From Casuarius casuarius (taxonomy: Eukaryota > Chordata > Aves > Casuariiformes > Casuariidae): a stretch of 64,000 bases of DNA. The position numbers and the translations under genes were made by a program. The DNA is taken from NCBI GenBank assembly GCA_003342895.1, contig PTFA01000042.1, positions 930,001 to 994,000 of the forward strand, in the 5' to 3' direction. Positions 27,480 through 38,700 of this stretch are shown piece by piece. Numbering within the stretch: position 1 is the first letter of the stretch; every line of letters begins with the position of its first letter. A model generated the notes under the pieces. The model was not told where the DNA came from and ran no database searches. It saw only the letters and a program-made list of their open reading frames with translations.

Positions 27480-29560
27480 GTGGGTACCGTGAGCCTACAC
27501 CCCGGCACGCACCCCTATCTGGAGGTTTGTTCCTTGGGGCAAGCAAAGTGTCTGGCTGCCTTTGCTCATGACACCATCCCGCAGTGGGCAAGATCCCCCG
27601 GCCCCAGCTGGCCCCAGCAGGGAAGTGGGCAATGAAGGCCACTGCTTGAAGGCCACGTGCTTGCAGCCCAGGAAGGCTTTGCCGGTTCTGTGATGCATCC
27701 TTTTGTGCACATCCACGCTTACAGAGGACGAGGCTGGAGAGGGGTGGGCGAGACAAGCACCATGGTCCGGGAGCGAAGAGCGCGGGCACGTGCATAAGCT
27801 GTGCGACACAGATTGCCATTTAACCTAGGAGCTGGTCCCCTGCTGCTAACACACTCTTCACCGTGCAGTTTTTCCTGCCCAAGGACATATTGGTGCTGTT
27901 CAGACGGGGCTACACCTTTCCTCTGCACGCTGCCGCGGCTTATAAGAACTGGCCGCAGGCTGCATTCAGGTATGTCTGCTCACCTTTTCTCAGGCAACCG
28001 TGTTTCCTATTTCCTTGTTCTGGTTCGCTACATAGGCGACGCGTGGGAGCTATCTGCCTGAAACCTGTCTTGGTCCATGAGAAGCACAGCTATACAGCAA
28101 ATACATTGGCCAACCCTCTTGGCATAGTCACGTCTTTTGGTAGTAGGGACTATGGCCTCTCCACGACTGGAAAACAGCAAGTACTTTTTCCTCCAGTGTA
28201 ACTGTCTGCGGCACAGCTTTCTTTTTTCCCCCCAATATAATAACATTGTTAAACACCTCACATGTACCACAATGACTGGAGAAGGTTGTGATGCAGATGG
28301 ACCTGGCCTAGCCACTGGCAGATCCAGACGGACTTGCAGAAGGCTCAGGTCACCTTCCCTGGGAACCAAGGGATGGTCCTGGCACCTTCCCGCTCCCAGC
28401 TTTGATGTAGGAAACAGCAATAGATTATCTCTGGGACTGTTCAGATTTGCTGGGAGCCAGCATGACCAATTCCAGCTCATTTGTTAAGGTCGGGAAGTAC
28501 GGGTAACAGCGGATAATGTGCTCGAGGACAAAACCTTCCTCTCCTAAAAAATCCACCAGGCACTTGCTGCTGTCTGCTCTAGGGATCTCACCTTGCTTTT
28601 TTCTCTCTCTGCTCGTGCTATACCTGCCTGATCCCCGGACTGTCACGTGGAGACCATCAGCATGGCACTGGGGCTGCCTCACTGTGCACCTCCACTTAGG
28701 TTCCTCCGGTGGCAACGTCAGCAGAAGCACCGTTCTCTCAAACTTCTTCCCACTTCCGAAAAGCCTGGATCTCCTCACTAACGCTGCTTATAGCACAGCA
28801 CCACACACACACCAGAACGCCATCGCGCAGGCGGCAGGCTTTGGCATGAGGAATACGCAGAATAAGGGGAGGCAAGCGAGGGCAGGACTGGTTTTGCTGC
28901 CAGAGAAAGTGTAATGTCAAAGTGCGCCCCAGCCACCAGGAGCACAACTATAGCACAGCAGCCATCACTTCAGGCAGCATGTCATGTTAATGAGTGCCTA
29001 CGGTGTCCTGGTAAGCTTGGGCTCCTAGTAAGCACTGAGAACGTGTAAGCTTTTATTTGCCATATTTGTAAATGGCTCCAGAGCACGGGTTGAGTGTATA
29101 TTTTAAAGCCAAAAGGAAATTGTCAAAATATTATTGGCTTCAGTGCTTTCCCTTCTGCAGTTTCTGCTACTGGAACAGTATCGGATTTCTATTTCACTTG
29201 AAACTCCATCCGAAAACATGTATTTCATGTGTGTGGTGCAGCAGAGCTGCTTCCTGGGCTGCCAGCTATGCAACCACACTGCCCTTAGCCCTGGGGGGAC
29301 ATTCNGGAGGGATCAGTGCGAGTGCCAGGGAGCTGAAGTGGGAGGTCGCTGGGTTGTGAGTCGAGCGCCAGGACTTTGTAGCGAGTCTCCTTCTCCCCCA
29401 GTTCTCCTTCCCCAACTTCTGCCTTTCCATAGGCGCTCCTCGCCACCACCTCCCTGCCTGCCTTCTGCCTAAAGCCCGTCCTGGGCACGTCTTCAATCTG
29501 GTTAAACGTGTCTTGGGAAGCCTGCGCTTACACGGGAGAGACTTCCCAGCGTTACTCATT
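27480..29560. other. GC-richer intergenic patch upstream of HUNK, ORFs not recognised
   Basis: GC content is clearly raised here relative to flanks, and many overlapping ORFs of 70-150 codons occur on both strands (for example 28028-28480 minus, 28425-28778 minus, 28516-28914 plus). None matches a known protein, and their mutual overlap argues for chance. The patch lies 1-3 kb upstream of the HUNK island, so distal promoter or upstream non-coding exons are possible but unproven. Confidence 0.4.
29305..29305. other. Single ambiguous base (N)
   Basis: One undetermined base in intergenic sequence; no consequence for any supported gene. Confidence 0.99.
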
Positions 29561-29911
29561 ACAACCGGTGTGGGAAAATTATCACGTTGTTTAGCTCTCT
29601 GGCTTAAATTAGGAAATTTTACTGGAATAGCAATGTCAATGAAAGCGGGTGTGAAAGGAGCACACGGCTAATCAGCACCAGCGCCAGCCCAAGCCCTGTC
29701 AGCCGTGCGGTTAGACCCCTGCAGCCGAAGGGACCGGACTGGCACAGCTCCACCAGGGAAGTGTTAAAAGTGTCGTCAAGGCTGAAGCAAAGGCTAATAG
29801 GCAGCAGCATGGAGTAAAATGCGTTTGGCATGTTTAAAGGGTAAAAATCAGAGTTTGTCTATGCTTAAAAAGAGGTGGCACAGCCTGTGCCACGAGAGTC
29901 GTACGAGCAAA

Positions 29912-29923
29912 GCCCTCTAGTGG
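29912..29923 (-). promoter_or_regulatory. Candidate CTCF binding site, reverse orientation
   Basis: On the minus strand the 12-mer CCACTAGAGGGC fits the CTCF core CCASYAGRKGGC at all 12 positions; the following two bases (TT) do not fit the longer RC extension. It lies roughly 100 bases upstream of the HUNK CpG island and about 900 bases before the visible part of exon 1, a common location for a promoter-proximal boundary element. Occupancy is inference. Confidence 0.45.
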
Positions 29924-30353
29924 AAAAAACAGCTTCACATGGTAGAGGAGTGTGATTGCAGTAAAGCTGCGAGCCGTTTTTTGTCGGAGACGACTGCATC
30001 TCCGGGAGAGCTTTTGCTGACACAGCTCAGGGCTGCCAGGGCGCGCGTGCTTTTCTCTGCAGAGCGCTAACTAGCGCGGCAGCGGTGACAAAACTTGAAA
30101 ACGCAGATTAAGCGCGAGGATAAAACCTGGCTCTGCGATTGCTTTCCTGCAGGTATCAGGGTGAAAAACAGGCTTTAGGTTACGGTCCCCGGGAGCCAGC
30201 GGACGAGCGACACTGCGACGCAGTAAAAGTTTCACCGCGCCCCCCACCGCAGCAGCGCCGGCAGCAAAGCGGGCTGCGCGGCGGCGCCGTGCAGGGCTGC
30301 CAGGGCCACAGGGCCGCGCTGCCGCACACGCGTGCGCGCACGGGCCGCGCAAA

Positions 30354-30810
30354 NNNNNNNNNNNNNNNNNNNNNNNNNNNNNNNNNNNNNNNNNNNNNNN
30401 NNNNNNNNNNNNNNNNNNNNNNNNNNNNNNNNNNNNNNNNNNNNNNNNNNNNNNNNNNNNNNNNNNNNNNNNNNNNNNNNNNNNNNNNNNNNNNNNNNNN
30501 NNNNNNNNNNNNNNNNNNNNNNNNNNNNNNNNNNNNNNNNNNNNNNNNNNNNNNNNNNNNNNNNNNNNNNNNNNNNNNNNNNNNNNNNNNNNNNNNNNNN
30601 NNNNNNNNNNNNNNNNNNNNNNNNNNNNNNNNNNNNNNNNNNNNNNNNNNNNNNNNNNNNNNNNNNNNNNNNNNNNNNNNNNNNNNNNNNNNNNNNNNNN
30701 NNNNNNNNNNNNNNNNNNNNNNNNNNNNNNNNNNNNNNNNNNNNNNNNNNNNNNNNNNNNNNNNNNNNNNNNNNNNNNNNNNNNNNNNNNNNNNNNNNNN
30801 NNNNNNNNNN
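30354..30810. other. Assembly gap (457 N) hiding the start of HUNK
   Basis: A run of 457 undetermined bases in the HUNK CpG island. By comparison with the human protein (numbering recalled from memory), about 58 N-terminal codons plus 5' UTR are missing here. The long ORFs reported across it are artefacts of translating N. Confidence 0.97.
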
Positions 30811-30898
30811 CGTCGGCAGCTACCTGATCGGGCGGAAGCTGGGCGAGGGCTCCTTCGCCAAGGTCCGCGAGGGGCTGCACGTGCTCACCGGGGAGAAG
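30811..30898 (+). CDS. HUNK: HUNK coding exon 1 (3' part; 5' part in gap)
   Basis: Twenty-nine residues are readable, starting VGSYLIGRKLGEGSFAKV and ending TGEK. They contain the glycine-rich ATP-binding loop (GEGSFAKV, 30841-30864) of a protein Ser/Thr kinase and match HUNK, which is nearly invariant here. In human numbering as I recall it, this is about residues 59-87, the start of the kinase domain. The exon ends at AAG with donor GTACCG (30899), phase 0, and continues in frame with exon 2. HUNK is an SNF1/AMPK-related Ser/Thr kinase first described from mouse mammary tumours. The initiator ATG and about 58 codons are lost in the gap immediately to the left. Confidence 0.93.
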
Positions 30899-33800
30899 GT
30901 ACCGCGCTCCGGCCGTCCCCACCCGGGTGTCTGTCTGTGTCTGTGTGCGGGGTGAGATGGGTGCGCCGGGTCTCAGCGGCCGGGTTTCGTCCACCTTTCG
31001 GGCGTGGAAACGGTGTTTGCAGCGAGTGCGTGCCGAGACGTTGCTCCCCCCACCGCTTTTCTTTTCCTCAGAAACGCGTTTCGAATAGTGGGATAAAAGA
31101 CTCGTGTCGCTCAGGACCCGCCGCTGTCGCTGCGTTTAGCGTGCGTGTAGCGCGGGTGTTTCTTGCCGGTTGAAGTGGCCCGAGGTGCTGCGGGAGGGCT
31201 GGGGGCTGGTGCGGGGCGCCGGGCTCGGGGCTGCAAGTTGCGGGGCTGCGCGGCGAAGGAGGCAAGAGCAGCCTGTGAGTGCTCTCCCAGGGTATCAGTA
31301 CGAAAAGTGCGCCGCTGCTCGCTCATTATCCGTTAAGAAAAGTCTCAGCTTCTTGCTCGGTATCCAGAATCTCTTAGCGGAGCCTTTACCCGCCGATCGG
31401 GATAGGTCACAACGCTGTAGAGAGTAGCAGGGGTTTAGCCTGGCAGTAAGTAGAGCAAGGACAAGCCAGCTGGGCCCCCCGATGAAGAGTTATATTGCTC
31501 TTGTTTGAGCTGTCGCACTTCTGCCTCCGTTTTATCAAATCGTTAACAGAGGTCTGTCTAAAGCGGGACGCCTTACTGCTGCTGAAAGCTCCTTGGACCG
31601 GTAGGGCTAAATATATAATTTACCCGGGGGTTAGTGGCACTGTAAGTATGCTGTTGTTATGACTGCATCTTTGTGGCATACGCTCCTGCGCTCCCAGGAT
31701 TTTCTTTTATTTTCTTTTTTGTTGTTGTTGTTCCAGTATGTTTGTCTTGGAGTGAAATTTAATATAGGACTCTGAATTTCATCATGAGAAAAATGATAAG
31801 GCTAGTGATTGTTATCATACAGGAATGCAAAAAAAAATTTTTGGTTCTCCTCTGTTACCAAGCGTGTGCTTCTCCTTGGTAACCGATACATCCAATGATC
31901 CTCTAGTTGATAAAAGGCACATGCACACACACGTCCTTCCCACCTCCAGTTTTTTGGGTTGCTACATTTATCTCAGTCTGTTAAGAGGAAAAAATAAAAA
32001 GACCCACCACACACCACTCTGTCTTAGCTCCCAGGCCTGCTTTTTTTTTTTCCCCCCTTTTTAAATGTCTTGGATAACAGACATTATGACAAAGTGACAG
32101 GCTGAAACACTAGGAGAGTGGCACTTTGTTGCTGCTGAGCCCTGATGTGTTTATTTGTGGACAGGCAGGATGGTGTCCGAGCTCTGTCGGATCTGATCTT
32201 GCGCCGTGGGATCAAAGGAAGCTCTCTCTGTCGATTTCAGCTGTTAAAAGATCAGTCGCGTAGTTTCTAATTTGCTAATTAAAGGTCCATCCTCCCAGAA
32301 AATCCACCTATTTCATTTCAGCTATTTATGGATAAGCAATGTGAGTTAATGGGTTGGAGATAAGGATTGCTTCAGGTGGGATCCTACCAGCTCAGATGAG
32401 TTCCTCCCTCTACTCGGAGGGGCACGATGCCGTCCATCCCCCGCACGTGACCCCCTGGGAAGTATTTCACCCCGTGCAGGGAGCTGGTGGACACTCGGCT
32501 CTTCTGGGCATATTCCTCTGCTGAGCTTCTCACGTGGCCTGTAGCCAAAAGCAGCTGAAACATGCCCAAACTGGATCTGCCTCGCAGCTGCAGGCAGCTC
32601 TGCCTACATGGAGCCCACCACAGGCGACTGAGCTCTGACTGTAATATGAGGAAGAGAAGAAAAACATCTGCTTTCCCGGGCTGCTTTCTTGCACAGCACA
32701 AGGCTGTGCTTGAGAGGAGGTTGGGGCTAGCAACTGTGTGAATCAAAGTGGGAAAGGAACTGCGAGGTGGTGCGAAAGTGGGGATGGGTGGCACAGGAGG
32801 AGATTCTGGGGGAAGAGGACTTTTTACATAATAAACAGTTTATTGCCATGGCAAAGTCCTTCCGCAGGGGCATGGTAATACAGGAAGGGCCAGGTCCGCT
32901 GATACAGCTGTATTTGCACCTCCTGAGAAGTCTTGGTGAACAGCGAGCCATGCTCTGAAGAATTAGGTACTGTTTCTTAAGTGCTACAGTGCCGGCATCC
33001 AAGCCCAGGTGACAAATATGTTTAGCATAGAGCTTCTTGGTGATCAGGTAACCAAAGTCAGGCTGAAGTTAACAGAGCTGTTTGAGACATGCACAAGGAG
33101 CTCGATGTGATGGTTGCCTTTTACATCTCCCCCGGCCCACCTCCATCCCTCAACTTGTCCCTCTAAGAGGGAGAACCTCCCGGGAGCGACACTGTGCTCA
33201 TCCGGAGGTTAGGGAGAGCACTGTGCCGTAGCTGCCTGGCGCTGCAGGACCCCATCACTCATGCGTTGGCGGGAGCCAGAAATTGGCTGCGTCCTCTTCA
33301 GTGCCTTCGTTTGAAGAAGAAAAGTTAATCTGCAGGAGTGTATTCCTAATGCGCTTGCAAGTGGAGTTCAGTGAAGCAAAACGTGCAAACAAAGCCTTCT
33401 CCTGTGGACAGCTTGCTGGATCATTGTAGTTGCTGCATTTTTCTAAGCTGATGTTTTAGGAGCCTATTATTCCAGGATTAGTGCCTGCATGTATTTTGAC
33501 AGGAAAAAAAAATTGACATTTGATTTCTGTCTTGCAAAGTGGTTGTTGAGCAGGGGCGCCACCTAAATTTCAATAAGACTGCCATAATAGTGTAAAGTAG
33601 GGGTCTTGCTACTCATGTCTGGTAGCTGTATTGGCACAATCCAAGACATTATGGTCATCAAAGTATCCAACTTCAGCAAGGAGTGCCCAAAGGGGTTCTG
33701 ATTTGCAGCAGACTTCAGCAACTCTGGAGGAGTTAATACACATTATTGTTTCAGAAAATTGTGTATTTAGAAATGAAATCTGTGGATTAATGAGTCCCCA

Positions 33801-35653
33801 GCTAGGCTCAGATCCATTGCACTGACACAATGCATTGTACAGAATCAAGGCAATGCAGAGCAAATGCCAAAAATCTGCCATTACCTCACCCTCAAATTGC
33901 TAGAAGCTAAAGAGACCTTCAAGAGAGCATGAGATGTTATATATTTGGGGCCAAATGCCAGTTACTTTACCAGCTGCTTCAAGGGCAATTTGATGGATTA
34001 TACATTTTGAGTAAATTGTGTGGGATTTGAACCAACAGCTCGTACAAGTACCTAAGCACAAGAGGGTGAGCTAAGGTGAGATTCTGAGCCTTAACTGTAA
34101 ATGTCTGTAGCACTGGATGTTTAAATCACATCTTTTACAGTACTTCTTGCGGTTTATGTTGCCATAATGTCAGGCATGTTATTACTTTCTGGGCTTGAAA
34201 GATGTTTGGTAATGCTTGATGCAATTAAATGCATTTTAGCTGAGCATAGGAGAATGTTGAACAGATTACTTTTTTTCCATTGCTTTTGAATAAAAATATC
34301 ACAGCCTATAATCTGACATTTTGGGATAAAAACCTGATTTGTAAGATCAGTTCAGGCAGTCTTTATTGCTAATCCTAAGGAAACAGTTTCTATGTGAGGA
34401 GCAAGCCAATTTAGATTTAAATTGTGGCTATGAAACCCTGCTGTGTTAGCTGTATTGTTATTCAGCTAATTTTTGGAGCCTGTGCACCATATATTCTCAG
34501 ATTGTTTCAAACCTTGTGCTTAAGGCTCAGAATGGTCAATTGCTGGGTAATGGGAATCTGACAGAGGTTGATACTGCAAGATGGTATTTTTTGTGACTTT
34601 AGACAGCTGAAATTACGTTCCTCTCAATATGTTGTGGGGCTGTATCATGTTCTATCAGTAGACTGAATATATTGCATTATGTGCTGTGGATCCCTGATGA
34701 AATGTCTGGATAACGCTATATGGCATTGCAGAATGGCAATCTGTTAAGGGTGGAGGATGCTCTAAGGCCAAGGTTTGTACAGGCACACTTGAACTGAGGT
34801 TGCATTTAACTTCTTCCTGGGATAAGCTTTGTCACTACAGAAATAGTCACGGCAAATTGAATCATTTGATTTCTCATCCACTGAAACGTGTGTTTAGCCG
34901 TTTCTTTAGCATTATTGTTAAGCTCAGAATAGGTGCATTTTTAGTTACAAGTGGTCAAGTGGTTTTCTGTAACAATGCTAACTATTTAGTGAGAAGCAGC
35001 TGCTAAAAATACAGTTTACCAGCATCTTTTATGAAGGTAAAGCGATTAATGTGAGAAGCGGCTTTTTCCTGGAAAGGTTTGTTTTCAGAATGCCTTTCTG
35101 TATTAAAGAGGTGCGTGTGTTGGGGGGGAAATGTGTATTTCAGGATCTGGGAAACGCTGGGGTGGGTTATGTGGGCAGAGAGAAGTGGAAGTTCTTATTA
35201 CCCCCCAGCGGACCCTTCTTGAGCAGAGGAGGTGTTTGCAAAGAGCACCTGTGTAGCAGGTCCCATGGACTCCATCACCTACCAGCGGCGCATTGTTTGG
35301 CGTACAGTTTACCAAATTACCCATGCCGCTGCAGCGGGCGTGTCTTTGTTCGAACTCTGTGCCCTGCCTTCACCTTCTGAAGCACTCATCGCCCATCGTG
35401 AGGGAGCAGTGCGGCTCTGAACCTCTTCAGTAGGTGTTGGCTGGCTGGGGCTCTAGCTGGCTTCCAGCGAGCCTAAATGAGATGCAGTCACACCGTCAGC
35501 TACAGTCATGCAGGTTACGTGACTGCTCTAAATCAGCTGAGGCAATTGTCTCCCAAAATATTTCCTGTGACTGGGAAGACACAGGCTGTCAATTTAACCA
35601 ACATTAACATAAGTCAGAGTACTAAGAACTCTGTATACAGGAGTCTGTTCTCT

Positions 35654-35740
35654 GGAGAGAGAGAGAGATATATAGGGATATTTTATATACGTGTGTGTGT
35701 GTGTATATATATATATGCACACACACATCCATATATATAG
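35654..35740 (+). repeat. Compound microsatellite (GA, TA, GT, AT, CA)
   Basis: GA units are followed by TA, GT, AT and CA tracts and a second AT run. The central GT-AT-CA order is self-complementary, so a hairpin could form. Such compound arrays are usually length-polymorphic. Confidence 0.9.
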
Positions 35741-38700
35741 TCCTCCTCTCTGCACTCCATCCTTCCAGTTGCAAACCCTTCTGGCCTCTTGGGTAGCACA
35801 GACACTAGGCAGCTCTTACCTGAGCCCATTTGAGCTTTGCTCCGTTGAGCAAAGGTCGTTCTTCTCGTGGTCTAAGTGAGAGCTGCGGCTGTATGGACAG
35901 GGGATGGAGTTGTGCTGGGTCCCAGGAAGGAAAGTGAGGACACCCAGTGATGGTTGCTTTCTAGATAGGGAGGCCCGCTCTATTCCTTGGAGGTGGCTCC
36001 ATGGCAGACACGCTCTCCTGCACTCCTGTCTAGGACTGTTGTTGAGTAGCTTAGTCCCTAAATGGACCTGTTATGAGAAGCAGACTCTGGAGTGATTCAT
36101 TTTGCATGATTTTTATCTTGTAGCAGCTTTCCCTAGGAAAGCAACCAACCATTTCGGAGAACATAGGCAGGTGGACACAGAAATAGGGACAAAAGTTGTA
36201 CCAGGGGCTATCAGCAAATGGTATAATGTTGTATACATTTTATAAAGTTAGTGTTTTCTCTCCTTGGTTGAATTCACTGTTGGACTGCTTGTTCCATCAT
36301 TGGGTTCAGGAAATGGAAACTTCTCCTGGTGACCAAGGGCCCTCGTGTGCCATGGCAGGTGAAGTTTTGCCTATGCGCTTGTTCTCGGTGACCGTGCCGC
36401 CCCTGCAGCATCGCTGCTGTCGCTTTGAGAAACCAGGACCTGGTGGAGGGCTTCTCCTTGTGGACTGCTGCGCCAGGCTTTGCTGTTGTCAACCTCATGT
36501 ATTCAGATGTCAAGATCCAGGTTTCCCCACGTACAGTATTACTGACTTAACAGTTGAAAATTTTGTGGTTACTCATACATAGTTCTTGGATCTTCACCCT
36601 TGTCTTCTGATTTCTGAGTTTTGGGGGGCTGTGTGCGCACAGAGGTCGCTTTCAAACTTTCTTCCCAACCATATGGGCTAGGAGCTTACTTTGTTATAAA
36701 TGAAAGTTGAGATACTAATGTAGTCTCTGATCTTTCAGCTACTTCTCTTTTTCCCTCCCCCCATGTATTGTGAGGTTCCAGATAAAATTGTGAAACTTGA
36801 AACCCCTTCATTGCTTTCAGTGGCTCATCGGGCGAAGCCACAGAACTTTGATTTGAAATTTGCTCTGTTATTATACGTTCTTCCAGCAGTGCTGCTTGTG
36901 TATCAGTTTCCTATAGATGCATTTGTGTTCTCACTTGAAGTATTTAATTAGTAGTTTTCTTGTTGCTTTTTTTTTCTCAACGTATTTTTAAATTCTATCT
37001 GTACCTGAGAAAACCTTGTTTTGAGAAGTACTTACTGTAGATCTGTACAGTGACTTTCTCCCAGGGTGCTGTTTATTAGCAGCTGCTACCTGTTACACCT
37101 GCATGATAATGCATTATTTTGCAACTGTCAATTATCTGCACTGGGGGGATGAAATGAGGGTGTTTCTGCAGCCTTAATTTTGACATTTCCTTGCTTTTAT
37201 GTGTTTACTTTCACTGCTTCGATGCTATTCTTTTCACAGAAGGATGTATACAGATGCATAACTTACAGTGAAGCTACTAAACATATGCTTGTGTTAACAT
37301 GATATTTCAGGAAGTGATTTGAAGGACACTGCCGTGATTCCAATGACATTAGTAAGGACTTTGCTGGAAGCAGGACTAGGTTTGTTGCTTCATCAGCACA
37401 AAGTTCCCTAATAAATATTATGGCACATTTAAGCATTTTAAAATAAGGCAGAATAAAGGCCAAAATGCTGATGTGCAATCACCTGCTCAGTTTGCTGTGA
37501 TCACCTGCTGAAAGTTTTTTCATCTGGAGAATAACCAGTCACAACAGGCACTTGCTATAAAGCCCTGCTCTTCCTCTAACCCTTGGTCATTCTACATTGC
37601 TTGCTTAGAGTAAGCAGAACAGTCTTTAATAGCCCAGAGAGCTTGTTCATTACTGCAGTCTGTCTTCCAGGAAGTTTGTTTTAATATTTTTCAGCTGTGG
37701 CTTACAACATGTTCTGCAATGAGCTGAATTGATGCACATGTGGCAGTTGCTTATCCTCTTGAGATAATCTGCTTTCAAGTTTACATTCAGCAGTTTTAAG
37801 GACGTCACTAACAGTGCATGTCAGCAATGTGCTGCTTTTCATATGGACCATTATAATTTTAGTGGCATATGCAGGACTGAGGGAAGCCACGTGTTTAGGT
37901 TAAATTGACACCAGGTGTAGTTCTTATGTGGCGCTCACATCTGGGTCCTCGTATTTGTTCTTGCAATTTTTGTATTTTTAACATTTTTAATGATGTGTAA
38001 AACTGTGTGCCTGTTTTTGTAGGCATGTGTTACCTATAAATGTCTTGCTAATTAAAACATGTCTTGCTTTCTACATCTTGGAGTGCACCATATCTTTTTA
38101 AACTAACGAGCTGGAGAATGCTACTACATTTTCATGTATTTCAACAGACATAACACATTAAACTACTTTGCCCCTCTGCTATAGTCAGTTATTTGTTAGC
38201 CTGCACTCAGGAAAATGGAGGTTATTAAGGTACAGCACTTACCCTTCACGAGAATATAACTTCATAAGTAAAGCAGTCATGAGATGTTGTGACAAACCTT
38301 CTAGTAACTGAATGGTTATAGTCTGTCTTAAAAACTGGGCTGTTGTCTTGTATAACCAACAATATAAAAATGACCTGAGAGTTTATATATAGTTTTACAC
38401 TTCAAGGTCTTGGAGGAGTATCTAAAACTGTCTAAAGCCAATGATTAGGTAAATACCAAATGGAAGAAGCATGATGTGGACTGCTATGTTGGTGCTTACC
38501 TGGCAGCAAGGGATACAACTGAACCAAAGGAAACTGGTACTGGCTAGACTCAGACTATCCTGAGTACTCTTCTGCTTACAAAGTAGTCAAACTTTGCATT
38601 TCCATTCCAGACTGGCTTAGCTACTATTTTCAGATAAGTTAAGGAACAAAAGAACCCGAACCACTTAAATCTGTGGCTCTCTAAAACTCTTTCTGCTATA

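Larger units (their letters stand above)
29990..31440. promoter_or_regulatory. HUNK: CpG island and promoter of HUNK
   Basis: CpG-dense, GC-rich sequence runs from about 29990 to 31440, interrupted by the assembly gap, and surrounds HUNK exon 1. The transcription start, 5' UTR and initiator ATG are probably inside the gap at 30354-30810. No TATA box is apparent in the part that can be read. Composition returns to AT-rich by about 31500. Confidence 0.75.

Noticed and set aside
29672..29687. REST/RE1-like sequence (TCAGCACC half-site) near the HUNK promoter
   Set aside because: The left half fits, but the right half has about three mismatches to the consensus as I remember it; too weak to list as a site.
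30071..31173. ORFs of 207-344 codons across the HUNK gap
   Set aside because: Most of their length is N. Only the 88 bases ending at the exon 1 donor are coding on evidence.
33546..33560. GGCGCCACCT resembling a reverse CTCF core
   Set aside because: The match ends after nine bases; the remaining core positions do not fit.
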